Below, piece after piece: positions 38,961 through 47,783 of a stretch of 59,027 nucleotides of DNA (its first letter is position 1; each line of letters opens with the position of its first letter). The translations under genes were made by a program, and so were the position numbers. The stretch is from Collinsella sp. BG-O-102 (GTDB lineage: Bacteria > Actinomycetota > Coriobacteriia > Coriobacteriales > Coriobacteriaceae). The notes under the pieces are model-generated. The model had not been told where the DNA came from. It was given only the letters and a program-made list of their open reading frames with translations, and did not search any database. Where the stretch lies: the NCBI RefSeq assembly GCF_023656745.1, contig NZ_JAMOKO010000013.1, positions 1 through 59,027 on the forward strand. The letters run 5' to 3'.

Positions 38961-40372
38961 TATCCGATCGCTCCTTCCATCTCGAGCTTGATCAGGTTGT
39001 TCATCTCGACGGCGTACTCCAGCGGCAGCTCCTTGGAGACCGGGTTGGCAAAGCCGTTGACGATCATGGTACGGGCTTCTTCCTCCGAGATACCGCGGCT
39101 CATCAGGTAGAACACCTTATCGTCGCCGATGCGGCCGATGGTGGCCTCGTGGCCGATGTCGACGTTCTTGGCGCGGATGTCCATGGCCGGAATAGTGTCG
39201 GAGCGGCTTTGGTCGTCGAGCATCAGCGACTGACAGCTCACGGTTGCCTTGGAGCCCTCGGCCTTGGGCGTGGCAACGATAGAGCTGCGGAAGGTCTGGA
39301 TACCGCCGCTCTTAGAGATGCCCTTGGTCTCGACGGTTGCCGAGGTATCGGGTGCGTTGAGCACGACCTTGCAGCCGGTATCGAGGTTCTGACCGGCGCC
39401 GGCAAAGGTGATGCCGGTAAAGCTCGACCGGGCGCGGCGGCCGTTGAGCACGCTCATGGGGTAGAGGTAGCCCACGTGGCTGCCGAAGGAGCCACTGATC
39501 CACTCGATGTCGCCGTCCTCGTCCACGCGCGCACGCTTGGTGTTGAGGTTGTACATGTTCTTGGACCAGTTCTCGATGGTCGAGTAGCGCAGGTGTGCGC
39601 GTTTGCCCACAAAAAGCTCCACAGCGCCGGCGTGGAGGTTGGCCACGTTGTACTTGGGCGCGGAGCAACCCTCGATAAAGTGCAGGTCGGCATCGTCCTC
39701 GACGATGATGAGCGTGTGCTCAAACTGACCGGCGCCCTTGGCGTTGAGGCGGAAGTAGCTCTGCAGCGGAAAATCGAGCTTGGTGCCCTTGGGCACGTAG
39801 ACAAACGAGCCGCCCGACCACACGGCGCCGTGCAGGGCCGCAAACTTGTGGTCGGTGGGCGGGATGAGCGTCATAAACTTCTCGTGGATGAGCGGCTCCC
39901 ACTGCGGGTCATGCAGGGCTTCCTCAATACCGGAGTAGACGATGCCCATCTTGGACGCCGTGTCCTGCATGTTGTGGTAGACGAGCTCGGAGTCGTACTG
40001 CGCGCCGACGCCCGCCAGGTAGCTGCGCTCGGCCTCGGGGATGCCCAGGCGCTCAAAGGTATTCTTGATGTCGTCGGGCACCGACTCCCAGTCGTGCTTT
40101 TGTTCGGTGTTGGGCTTGACGTAGGTGACGATGTTGTCCATGTCCAGGCCCTCGATGGAGGGGCCCCACGTCGGGTCGGGAAAACGGTTGAAGATCTCGA
40201 GGGACTTTAAGCGCAGGTCGAGCATCCACTGCGGCTCGTCCTTTTTGGCGCTAATCTCGCGCACGATGTCGGGCGTGATGCCGGCGTCGAGGCGCTCGAA
40301 TCCCTCCTCGCCATAGGTGAAGTCGTAGAGGCTGCGGTCGATGTCCGCGACCTCGGTGCGGTTCTTGGTCAT
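38960..40372 (-). CDS. sufB: SufB, Fe-S scaffold
   Basis: 470 residues, the usual length. It is the main scaffold of the SufBCD complex on which clusters are built. Well-conserved stretches include WMLDLRLKSLEIF, DTASKMGIVYSGIEEAL, YVPKGTKLDFPLQSYFRLN, SAPKYNVANLHAGAVELFV, SSIVATPKAEGSKATVSCQSLMLDD and HEATIGRIGDDKVFYLMSRG. An AAGGGG site precedes the ATG, and only 12 bases separate it from sufC. Confidence 0.95.
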   Translation of the reverse strand: MTKNRTEVADIDRSLYDFTYGEEGFERLDAGITPDIVREISAKKDEPQWMLDLRLKSLEIFNRFPDPTWGPSIEGLDMDNIVTYVKPNTEQKHDWESVPDDIKNTFERLGIPEAERSYLAGVGAQYDSELVYHNMQDTASKMGIVYSGIEEALHDPQWEPLIHEKFMTLIPPTDHKFAALHGAVWSGGSFVYVPKGTKLDFPLQSYFRLNAKGAGQFEHTLIIVEDDADLHFIEGCSAPKYNVANLHAGAVELFVGKRAHLRYSTIENWSKNMYNLNTKRARVDEDGDIEWISGSFGSHVGYLYPMSVLNGRRARSSFTGITFAGAGQNLDTGCKVVLNAPDTSATVETKGISKSGGIQTFRSSIVATPKAEGSKATVSCQSLMLDDQSRSDTIPAMDIRAKNVDIGHEATIGRIGDDKVFYLMSRGISEEEARTMIVNGFANPVSKELPLEYAVEMNNLIKLEMEGAIG

Positions 40373-40384
40373 TGCGTCGCCCCT

Positions 40385-41185
40385 TTACGCCTGCTGCTCG
40401 GCAGCGGCGGCCTCGGCCTGGGCGCGCTGCTCGGCGGCCTCGCGCTCGAAGGTCTCAAAACCGTTCTTGTCGATCCAGGGGATGAGCGAGGCGTCGTCCT
40501 CGCGCACGATGTGGCCCTTGACCATAACGTGGACGCGGTCGACATCCAGGTGCTCCAAGATGCGCGTGTTGTGTGTGATGATGAGCATGGAGCCGTCGCA
40601 GCTCTTGCGGTAGGCGTCCATGCCGTGGCTGACGGTGGACAGGGCGTCGACGTCTAGGCCCGAGTCGGTCTCGTCGAGGATGGCGAGCTTGGGCTGCAGC
40701 AACAGGAGCTGGAGCATCTCGACCTTCTTCTTCTCGCCGCCCGAGAAGCCCACGCCCAGCTCGCGGTTGAGGTAGGCGGTATCCATGTTGAGCTCTGCCG
40801 CGAGCTCCTTGACGCGACGGCGGAACTCCTTGCCCTTCATCTCCAGGCCGGGGCGGCCGGCGATGCTGGCGCGCAAAAAGCTCGACAGCGGCACGCCCGG
40901 AATCTCGACCGGGGCCTGGAAGCTCAGGAACAGGCCGGCGCGCGAGCGCTTGTCGGTGGTGAGTTCAGTGATGTCCTGGCCGTCAAAGACGATGCGGCCG
41001 TCGTTGACCGTGTAAACGGGGTCGCCCATGACCAGGTGGCCGAGGGTGGACTTGCCGGCGCCGTTGGGTCCCATCAGAACGTGGGTCTCGCCGGCGGCGA
41101 CGTTGAGGTTGACGTTGTGGAGGATGGTCTTCTCGTCCACGGAGGCGGTCAGACCTTCGATGGAAAGCAGCGGATTTGCGCTCAT
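40385..41185 (-). CDS. sufC: SufC, Fe-S assembly ATPase
   Basis: 266 residues. ABC-type ATPase of the Suf complex: Walker A GPNGAGKS at residues 39-46, Q-loop SFQAPVEIPGV, signature FSGGEKKKVEML and Walker B LAILDETDSGLDVDAL. It drives conformational changes of SufBD for iron entry. A GAGAGGGA site supports the start at 41185. It is the first gene of the suf operon, transcribed away from the Rrf2-type regulator. The last ~20 residues are an Ala/Gln/Glu-rich tail. Confidence 0.95.
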   Translation of the reverse strand: MSANPLLSIEGLTASVDEKTILHNVNLNVAAGETHVLMGPNGAGKSTLGHLVMGDPVYTVNDGRIVFDGQDITELTTDKRSRAGLFLSFQAPVEIPGVPLSSFLRASIAGRPGLEMKGKEFRRRVKELAAELNMDTAYLNRELGVGFSGGEKKKVEMLQLLLLQPKLAILDETDSGLDVDALSTVSHGMDAYRKSCDGSMLIITHNTRILEHLDVDRVHVMVKGHIVREDDASLIPWIDKNGFETFEREAAEQRAQAEAAAAEQQA

Positions 41186-41249
41186 GCTGTCCCTCTCTGT
41201 ATATGGTGTACTCATAGGTGTACTAAACCCTAGGAATCTTCTCGGAATA

Positions 41250-41277
41250 AAGTTACTATGGGTTCGGCGTTAGTCAA
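41250..41277 (-). promoter_or_regulatory. Candidate suf operon promoter
   Basis: On the minus strand TTGACT (41272-41277), 16-base spacer and TAACTT (41250-41255), about 60 bases ahead of the sufC start. The repeated operator-like motifs lie just upstream of it. Confidence 0.5.
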
Positions 41278-41308
41278 GGGAAAACCCGACTAATCCACTC
41301 GACTTTTT

Positions 41309-41343
41309 AGATGTGGGACATAATAATCAGGTTTGTTTGCCCC
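41309..41343. promoter_or_regulatory. Operator-like motif 1 between sufC and the Rrf2 gene
   Basis: AGATGTGGGACATAATAATC then AGGTTTGTTTGCCCC, similar to motif 2 and to the site at 35923-35957. It probably binds the adjacent Rrf2 regulator. Confidence 0.5.
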
Positions 41344-41351
41344 GCGTGCAT

Positions 41352-41386
41352 AAGATTTGGGACAAACACTCCTGGTATTTTGTCCC
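41352..41386. promoter_or_regulatory. Operator-like motif 2 upstream of the Rrf2 gene
   Basis: AAGATTTGGGACAAACACT, then CCTGGTATTTTGTCCCA. The ends TGGGACAAA and TTTTGTCCCA form an inverted repeat with an 11-12 base centre, a layout typical of an Rrf2 dimer site. It ends ~21 bases before the regulator start codon. Confidence 0.6.
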
Positions 41387-41407
41387 AGCAACGATGGGAG
41401 GGTAGGT

Positions 41408-41839
41408 ATGCTCATTTCTTCCAAGGGCCGCTATGCCCTCCGGCTGATGATCTATATCGCGGCGCTCGGTGACGCCGAGGGCAAGATTGCCCTGCGCGAG
41501 GTTGCCGACCGCGAGCATATCTCGCAAAAGTATTTGGAGCAGCTGGTTCGTCCGCTTATGAAGGCGGGCCTGCTTAAGAGCGTGCGCGGCAAGGGCGGCG
41601 GCTACATGATGGCCAAGGATCCCTCCGAGGTACGTGCGGGTGACATCCTGCGCGCCGTCGAGGGCAGCACGGCTCCAGTGGCGTGCGATGGCATCGACAA
41701 CAGCTGCACTCGCAGCGATCTTTGCTCGACCGTCAAGTTCTGGCGCGGCCTGGACGACGTGATCGAAAAGTACGTCGACGGCGTGACGTTGGCCGACCTG
41801 GCCGCCGTCCCCGAAATCAACTTTGACATTAAGCTGTAG
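41408..41839 (+). CDS. Rrf2-family regulator (IscR/SufR-like)
   Basis: 143 residues. N-terminal winged helix (LISSKGRYALRLMIYIA, then LEQLVRPLMKAGLLKSVRGKGGGY) and three cysteines, Cys93, Cys100 and Cys106, placed as in IscR to hold an Fe-S cluster. It most likely senses Fe-S status and controls the divergent suf operon and itself through the motifs listed in the intergenic region. The ATG at 41408 has a GGAGGG site. The nucleotidyltransferase gene follows after only 8 bases, so it may be read through from here. Confidence 0.9.
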   Translation: MLISSKGRYALRLMIYIAALGDAEGKIALREVADREHISQKYLEQLVRPLMKAGLLKSVRGKGGGYMMAKDPSEVRAGDILRAVEGSTAPVACDGIDNSCTRSDLCSTVKFWRGLDDVIEKYVDGVTLADLAAVPEINFDIKL

Positions 41840-41847
41840 GGGTGCAA

Positions 41848-42135
41848 ATGGCATCTCTCGACAAGGTGTACAAGCAAATCGAAGTTTTTGCTCGGGAATG
41901 TGACGCCGAGAAGGTCGTGTTGTTTGGCTCTCGTGCTCGAGGCGACAACTTGCCCAAGAGCGATATTGACATCGCCGTAGCAGGTTGCCGGGATTTCGGC
42001 CGTTTCTCATATTTGATCGAGGAACATCTTGATACTCTTTTAGATGTAGATGTCGTCAATCTCGACGAGTCCCTATCGCAGCAATTGCTCGATGAGATTG
42101 CCAAGGATGGTGTGATTCTGTATGAAAAAATATGA
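41848..42135 (+). CDS. MntA-like nucleotidyltransferase (antitoxin type)
   Basis: 95 residues. Minimal nucleotidyltransferase: GSRARGDNLPKSDIDIAV with Gly27-Ser28 and the metal-binding Asp39/Asp41 pair. In MntA/HepT (type VII) systems such proteins AMPylate the HEPN toxin partner to neutralise it. The next gene, overlapping by 14 bases, encodes that partner. It is placed directly after the Rrf2 gene and may share its transcript, an uncommon location. Confidence 0.88.
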   Translation: MASLDKVYKQIEVFARECDAEKVVLFGSRARGDNLPKSDIDIAVAGCRDFGRFSYLIEEHLDTLLDVDVVNLDESLSQQLLDEIAKDGVILYEKI

Positions 42136-42541
42136 GAACTTTGTTAGCGCCTTGGCGAATCTTGAGGATGCGCCCAATCAGGATCTCAACAATGATTTTG
42201 TTCAGAGTGGATTGATTAATAAGTTCAATCTTCAATTTGAACTGAGCTGGAAGCTCCTTAAGCGTCTGCTCGAGTATGAGGGCGCCACGCTTGCCGCGTC
42301 GGGGTCTCCTCGTGCCATCTTGAAGGAGTCCTACCGATTCTACGACTTTATTGATGAGGCAGCCTGGCTGGATATGCTCAGAGACCGCAATACGAACGTC
42401 CATATCTACGACAACAAGCTCGCTCAAGATTTGATTCAGCGCATCTTGAACGTCTATATTCCCGCTTTCTGTCAGTTGAGAGACGGGCTGACGAAACGTT
42501 ACGGCGAGCTTCTGTTGGCGCCCGACGACCAGTTTGTCTAA
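42122..42541 (+). CDS. HepT-like HEPN protein (HI0074 family toxin partner)
   Basis: 139 residues, all helical. It belongs to the substrate-binding HI0074 group, with FQFELSWKLLKRLLEYEG-like core (residues ~38-55) and the HEPN RNase motif R89-X4-H94 followed by IYD. The catalytic residues appear intact, so ribonuclease activity is possible. It overlaps the nucleotidyltransferase gene by 14 bases (coupled translation). The two-gene unit is a toxin-antitoxin candidate; a benign cellular role is not excluded. Confidence 0.85.
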   Translation: MKKYENFVSALANLEDAPNQDLNNDFVQSGLINKFNLQFELSWKLLKRLLEYEGATLAASGSPRAILKESYRFYDFIDEAAWLDMLRDRNTNVHIYDNKLAQDLIQRILNVYIPAFCQLRDGLTKRYGELLLAPDDQFV

Positions 42542-42669
42542 TTCCTTAAGATTTCGCGGAGGGTTGTTGCCGTTTACCGAGGGGTTGTTGTGTAACAACG
42601 GGCGAGCTGCAATACTTATTTTTATCTTTGCAAACTGAACTTTAACTACACCAATGCAGGGAGGATTTT

Positions 42670-44484
42670 ATGCAGCCCAAGCATTCCGCGATTGTCGCGG
42701 GCCTGACGCTGGCGCTTTCGTTTGGCGCCGTTTCCGCGCCGGCACCCGCCGCCGCCGAGGAGCCCACGCCGGGCGTTGCCTCGGATGCCACCGATATCGA
42801 CAAAGGTCTCTACACCCAGCAGTCCTTCTCGGGCGTGCTGAGGTCGGTCCAGGGCGTTTCGTTTGTCAACGTGACTCCCGAGATGAAGTACTTTACCAAG
42901 TACGAGAGCCATGGCAACTATAACCAGGGCTTTTCGTATGGTGACGGCTACAACGCGCTGGGCTATTACCAGTTCGACCGTCGTTGGTCGCTCATTCCGT
43001 TTATGAAGCAGGTCTACAACTACGATTCTGCCAAGTACGGCATGCTCAAGGATGCGATTGATCGCGGCAGCGAGATTTCCAACGCGAGCAATGCCATGTA
43101 CGAGAACGGCCAGCTTACCGAGCTGGGCCGTATTGCACAGGAGGCCTTCCAGGGTGCTTATAACACCGATCCTGCTGAGTTTTCGGCTCTGCAGGATGCG
43201 TATGCGTACAACTCGTACTATGCGGTGACCGAGGCGTGGCTCAAGAGCGGCCTGGGTATTGATATTTCGGGCCGCGCCGATTGCGTCAAGGGCATGGTGT
43301 GGAGCATTACCAACATGTGCGGCACTGGTGGCTGCAGGGACTTTTTCCGCTGGGCGAATCTTTCCAACGATATGTCCGACCGCGAGTTTGTGACGGCGCT
43401 CTCCAATAGTGTGGTCAACAATGTCGCCACTAAGTTTTCGAGTCAGCCCCAGTATCATGAGGGCTGGAAGAATCGTTATAAGAATGAGCTGAAGGACTGC
43501 TTGGTTTTTATCGCCGAGGATGAGGCTGCCGCTGCGACGCCCGTGCAGCCCGAGCCTACGCCGGCGCCCTCGCCGACACCTGATTCGAATGACGACTCGA
43601 GTGACGATGCCAACGATGATAGGATGGATGCGCCCTCGACCGATGCTGACGGTAATGGCTCTGCTGGTGGCACTACCAACGACGGCTCTACCTCGAACGG
43701 CTCCGATTCGAACGGCTCTGCTGCGGGCGATTCGTCTTCAAGCTCTGCCGGCAATACGGGCAGCGACGCTTCTGGTTCGACCGACGCTGACACCTCTAAC
43801 TCATCTACCGGCTCGAGTGATTCGTCCATTGACACTGGCTCTAACAACGGCTCTGGCTCTGACGCAACCCCTGATTCCGATGCTTCCAAGGACGACTCGA
43901 ATAAGGCGCCGGACGCTCCCGTTGCTTCGCCGGATAAGAAGCCCTCTTTCTCCGTGCAGCTTGGTTCTACGCTGGGCTCTTCGCTGATGGCTGGCGTCAA
44001 TAATGGCTCGACTCAGAACAAGGACAACTCTGATCAGGTTTCCACGGAAAAGACCGAGGCCGCAAAGGGCGACTCCAAGGATGAGGCTTCCGAGAAGACC
44101 GAATCTGATAAGGGTTCTAGCTCTGAGGAGAAGGACGACAAGTCCACTCAGAAGAAGGACGAGGGTAAGAAGTCTGAATCTGAGGGGAAGGACAAAAACA
44201 AGGACAAGACCGAGGACGGAAAGCAGCAGGGCGAGGACAGCAGTAAGGGCAACACCGACAAACAGAACCAGGAGCAAAATGACTCCAAGACGGTGACCAC
44301 TACAACCACCACTACAACGACTAAGACTTCGGGCGGTAATATGCCCAAGACGGGCGACCTTATCGTTATGGCGAGCCTTGCCAGCGCGAGCTTGGCCACA
44401 CTGGGCGCTACGTCTATCGTAAGTGGTAAGCATAAGCTCGATCAGCAGAAGAAGGCTTCTGGGGAGGACGGCTCGGAGGAGTAG
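42670..44484 (+). CDS. Sortase-anchored surface protein with lysozyme-like N-terminal domain
   Basis: 604 residues. A signal peptide covers about residues 1-33. A folded domain of ~240 residues follows, with a KYESHGNYNQGFSYGDGYNALGYYQFDRR segment reminiscent of lysozyme/transglycosylase folds (ES-x-GN, then ALGYYQF), suggesting peptidoglycan cleavage with a glutamate near residue 78. Residues ~290-560 are a Ser/Asp/Asn- and Lys/Glu-rich stalk with a TTTTTTTTK run. The C-terminus is MPKTGD, a hydrophobic helix and a basic tail, a sortase signal with Met in place of Leu. A GGGAGGA site precedes the ATG. Domain assignment is an inference; surface anchoring is well supported. Confidence 0.75.
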   Translation: MQPKHSAIVAGLTLALSFGAVSAPAPAAAEEPTPGVASDATDIDKGLYTQQSFSGVLRSVQGVSFVNVTPEMKYFTKYESHGNYNQGFSYGDGYNALGYYQFDRRWSLIPFMKQVYNYDSAKYGMLKDAIDRGSEISNASNAMYENGQLTELGRIAQEAFQGAYNTDPAEFSALQDAYAYNSYYAVTEAWLKSGLGIDISGRADCVKGMVWSITNMCGTGGCRDFFRWANLSNDMSDREFVTALSNSVVNNVATKFSSQPQYHEGWKNRYKNELKDCLVFIAEDEAAAATPVQPEPTPAPSPTPDSNDDSSDDANDDRMDAPSTDADGNGSAGGTTNDGSTSNGSDSNGSAAGDSSSSSAGNTGSDASGSTDADTSNSSTGSSDSSIDTGSNNGSGSDATPDSDASKDDSNKAPDAPVASPDKKPSFSVQLGSTLGSSLMAGVNNGSTQNKDNSDQVSTEKTEAAKGDSKDEASEKTESDKGSSSEEKDDKSTQKKDEGKKSESEGKDKNKDKTEDGKQQGEDSSKGNTDKQNQEQNDSKTVTTTTTTTTTKTSGGNMPKTGDLIVMASLASASLATLGATSIVSGKHKLDQQKKASGEDGSEE

Positions 44485-44516
44485 CCTCTCGGTTGCCAGA
44501 TAACTAAAGAGTCGGG

Positions 44517-44553
44517 ACGGGGTCCGGTGCGAATGCGTCGGGCCCCGTTTTGT
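44517..44553 (+). terminator. Terminator of the surface-protein gene
   Basis: Stem ACGGGGTCC / GG(G)CCCCGT (44517-44525 with 44540-44548), followed by TTTTGTT. Confidence 0.8.
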
Positions 44554-44686
44554 TGTGCAACGATTAGTTGTGCCCCCTCATACCTCTTGTTGCTACCGTT
44601 GCCCGATATGTTTGCGCGGCGACATCGGTACGCGCGAGGCGGTCATTACAATTGGCATCGTGTTGCGATTTAGGGGGAACGTTTTG

Positions 44687-46483
44687 GTGTCTGAACAGGC
44701 AAATAATGGTTGTGCTGACGGCTTTGGCGTGCGTTTGATCGGCTGTGCCGACGATGCGGCTTTGCCCATTGGCGTGCACGACTATGCGGAGGCTCTTGGT
44801 TGCTGCATGCTGGTTGACAAGACCATGTTTATTGCCGATGTGTTGGACTGCGACGCGTCCGTTGTGGTGTGCTGTCGACCCGAGGGTTTTGGCAAGAGCA
44901 TGAACTTGTCGATGCTCAGGGCTTTTCTGGAGCGTCCAGCGGTCGGTCGCTCTGGTCAGCGTTTGTTTGCCGATGCTCAGATTTGGGATGCGGACGGCGG
45001 GCGCTATCGGGATGAGCATGCTTGCTATCCGGTGATATCGCTGGACTTTTCTGGCGCTGCGAGGCGTGGCCCCGCTGTTGCCAGCGTCGTGCGCGATGCC
45101 CTTTCGGGCGAGTGCGCTCGCTGGCTGGCGCTCTTGGAGGCTCCGGATTTAGCTCGAGATAAGGTGCGTCACATCGAACGCGTCGCGCGTGGCGTGGCGA
45201 GCGCGGACGAGGTTGACTCGGTGCTCGGTGTGCTCATTGAGCTGCTGGAGATGGCCTGCGATGAGCAGGTTGTATTGCTCGTTGATGGGTACGATGCGGC
45301 GTGGTCTCGCCGTGCGAGCGCGAGGGACGCTTCCGACGCCGATCCGGCAGGGCTATTCGATCGCGTGCTGTTCGATGCCATTGCCACTGCGCGCGATTCG
45401 TTGCGGCTGACGTGTTTGATGGGGGAGCGTCCCGGCCCTGCCGAAGCGGCGCTTTCTTTGCATGGCTGCTCGTATTGTCTGACGACGCCGCTTTCGACCT
45501 GGTGTGACCGTTGGTTCGGCTTTTCGGATGCCGAGGTCCAGGCTCTTTTGAATCATGCTGGGCGCGAGGAATATCTTGATGATGCGCGTGAATGGCTCGA
45601 GGGGTATCGGTTTGGCAGGGCCTATTGCTCGAGTCCGGCACGCGTGATCGGTTTTCTGGACCGAGGCTGCACGGCGCCCGTGCATGCCGATCTGTATGGA
45701 TATGCCGATTGCCTGAGTAGGGTAGTTGCCGGGTGGAATCTCGAGCGTCTTTCGGTCTTGTTCGATTTGCTCGAGGCCCATGGGTGCGCTGAGGTCCCGC
45801 TTTGTTTGGGCACTGCAGAGCTAGATGTCTCGCCTGACGATGGCATGTGGACAGCGCTATATCTGTCCGGTTTTCTCACGACGGATATGACTGAGGAGCC
45901 AGAACATGGCAATCGCCTCCGTGCCTTGCGGTTGCCCAATAACGAGCTTCGCCAGGCCTTGCGTCTAGTGATTGTTGAGTGGTTTGAGTGCGCTGCCGAA
46001 GACATTCGAGACGTCGATGCGTTTCGCGACGGGTTGTGCCGTGGGGACGAGGATACGGTGAGGCGGGCGCTAAGCCGCATCCTGGGAGATGCGGGAATCG
46101 GTGCGACCGACCCAGATGCGCCGCTGCCATATCACCTGCTCTTGCAAGGACTCTGCTTTGGATTGCCGGGCTATGCCAATCCTGCTTCGAGGCGAAAGTG
46201 TGGCGCGGATCGCTGGGACATCCAGGTTTTTCCTACGGGCGCCGTGTTCGACGTAGCAGATACGATTGGCATGCTGGACGAGCGTCCGCTGATAACGATT
46301 AACTTGATGTATGACCCCGATGTGGATGCGCTGGGCCTGGAATTGCTGGCCGTGCAGTCGCTACTCGACATAGAGCGCGACGGCATCGACGAAATCCGTG
46401 TGCCGCGACCGGGCGTTGGCCGCATGCGCTGGGGGTTTGGTTTTGATGGGCAGCATGTGACTACGGTGTGCCAGCGGCTTTAA
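44687..46483 (+). CDS. AAA-ATPase-like protein with a degenerate nuclease-type C-terminus
   Basis: 598 residues. The N-terminal half matches the AAA-ATPase-like/DUF1703 family: YAEALGCCMLVDKTMFIADVL, P-loop CRPEGFGKSMNLSMLRAFLE near residue 63-82, ISLDFSG, and LLVDGYDAAW as Walker B. In this family the C-terminus is usually a PD-(D/E)XK nuclease. Here the expected Glu-x-Lys strand is replaced by TINLMYDPD, so catalysis is doubtful. The start is a GTG at 44687 with an AGGGGG site. Genes of this type are common and highly duplicated in gut anaerobes, with no proven role. Confidence 0.8.
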   Translation: MSEQANNGCADGFGVRLIGCADDAALPIGVHDYAEALGCCMLVDKTMFIADVLDCDASVVVCCRPEGFGKSMNLSMLRAFLERPAVGRSGQRLFADAQIWDADGGRYRDEHACYPVISLDFSGAARRGPAVASVVRDALSGECARWLALLEAPDLARDKVRHIERVARGVASADEVDSVLGVLIELLEMACDEQVVLLVDGYDAAWSRRASARDASDADPAGLFDRVLFDAIATARDSLRLTCLMGERPGPAEAALSLHGCSYCLTTPLSTWCDRWFGFSDAEVQALLNHAGREEYLDDAREWLEGYRFGRAYCSSPARVIGFLDRGCTAPVHADLYGYADCLSRVVAGWNLERLSVLFDLLEAHGCAEVPLCLGTAELDVSPDDGMWTALYLSGFLTTDMTEEPEHGNRLRALRLPNNELRQALRLVIVEWFECAAEDIRDVDAFRDGLCRGDEDTVRRALSRILGDAGIGATDPDAPLPYHLLLQGLCFGLPGYANPASRRKCGADRWDIQVFPTGAVFDVADTIGMLDERPLITINLMYDPDVDALGLELLAVQSLLDIERDGIDEIRVPRPGVGRMRWGFGFDGQHVTTVCQRL

Positions 46484-46507
46484 GCACTGAGGTGTTTCCG
46501 GCTTCCG

Positions 46508-47527
46508 TTACTTGGTGGCCTTCATGGGCGGCATGGGCTTCCAGTTGGGGTCCTTGATGATCTTGCGGGCGTCCTTCATGCCGCGGCGCAGCGCCGGAAT
46601 TCCGGTCTTAAAGCACTTGTCAACGGCGGCCAGGCGAATGAACTCCTTGCAGAAGGTCGCGGCGTTGCCCAGACGGAACAGCACGGGGTGATAGTCGCCG
46701 TAAATCTGCATGTAGCGGGCCAGATAACCGCGGTTGCGCATGATGTAGTAACGGTTGGTGTCGCTCGTGGAGTTGAGCTGGCGCTTGCCGGCGATATCCC
46801 AGTTAGAGACGGCGCGGGCGCGCTTGAGCACCACGTCGGCGACCACGGCGGCGGGGAAGTGTTGGCTGGCTACGTAGCCGTAGCAGGCATCGTCGCCGTA
46901 GATAAAGAAGCGCGCATCGGGCAGGCCGATCTTGTCGACCACACGGCGCGAGAACATGCCGCCCTCAAAGCACAGCTGGTTCATGGCGCGATGGCCCTCG
47001 GGGCCTAAGTCCCACTTGGCGACGGGGTTGGGAATGCCGAGCGAAAGGATGAGCTGGTACTGCCAAAAGAAGGCGCCGCCGTCAAAGTCCAGGCGCGAAC
47101 CCTGGATGACGTCGTAGCGGTCGGTCCACTTGGCCAAGCGCTCGATGCCTTCGGGGATGACGAGCACGTCATCGTCCATGACCCAGAACCACTGGGCCCC
47201 CAAGTCGTAGGCGCATTTAGTGCCGGCGGAGAAGCCGCCCGCACCGCCGCCGTTTTCGAGCTGCGGGGCGTAGATGACACGGTCGGTGCCGCCCTGCGCG
47301 TCGGGCTGCTCGGTGTCGATGCCCCACAGGTTGGCCAGGCGCTCGTTGAATGCGGTGCACATGGCCTCGGTCTCGCGCGAATTCTCGTTATCGACAATCA
47401 CGATGCGCCAGGGCGCGGCCGTGAGCTCGGTCATGGAGTCGAACAAATTGGCCAGGAGTTCCTGGCGTTTGTACGTAACGACGACGATGGCGAGCTTATC
47501 GATGGGAGCGGGAAGGGTTGAAGGCAT
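46508..47527 (-). CDS. Glycosyltransferase, GT2 family
   Basis: 339 residues. GT-A domain: LAIVVVTYKRQELLANLFDSM at the start, VIVDNENS near residue 43, ENGGGAGGFSAGTKCAYDLGAQWFWVMDDDVLV with the DDD metal motif near residue 125, and DDACYGYVASQ later. The pattern is like galactofuranosyl- or rhamnosyl-type GT2 enzymes that extend lipid-linked surface glycans. An AAAGGA site supports the start at 47527; the longer in-frame upstream stretch is not GT sequence. Divergent from the glycosyltransferase array that follows. Confidence 0.85.
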   Translation of the reverse strand: MPSTLPAPIDKLAIVVVTYKRQELLANLFDSMTELTAAPWRIVIVDNENSRETEAMCTAFNERLANLWGIDTEQPDAQGGTDRVIYAPQLENGGGAGGFSAGTKCAYDLGAQWFWVMDDDVLVIPEGIERLAKWTDRYDVIQGSRLDFDGGAFFWQYQLILSLGIPNPVAKWDLGPEGHRAMNQLCFEGGMFSRRVVDKIGLPDARFFIYGDDACYGYVASQHFPAAVVADVVLKRARAVSNWDIAGKRQLNSTSDTNRYYIMRNRGYLARYMQIYGDYHPVLFRLGNAATFCKEFIRLAAVDKCFKTGIPALRRGMKDARKIIKDPNWKPMPPMKATK

Positions 47528-47783
47528 GAGGCAATATATCCTTTCACGCGCGGCGGGCGAGTGCTGCGCGGAAGCTATCGAATACGTCCTTGGGACTGTC
47601 CTATTGTAAAGGCTCGGCGCACCTTGGCGGCAAGCTTTGAATAAAACGCAGGAACCTGCCATGGGCCCGCCGCATGACGTGGGGCTGCTTTGCCCGCAAG
47701 AGGCTCCATAGATTATATAAACGCCCGCTGGCGCGCTGACCCTTTGATACCATGAAACGACAGGTATTTCCTAAGGAGCACAT

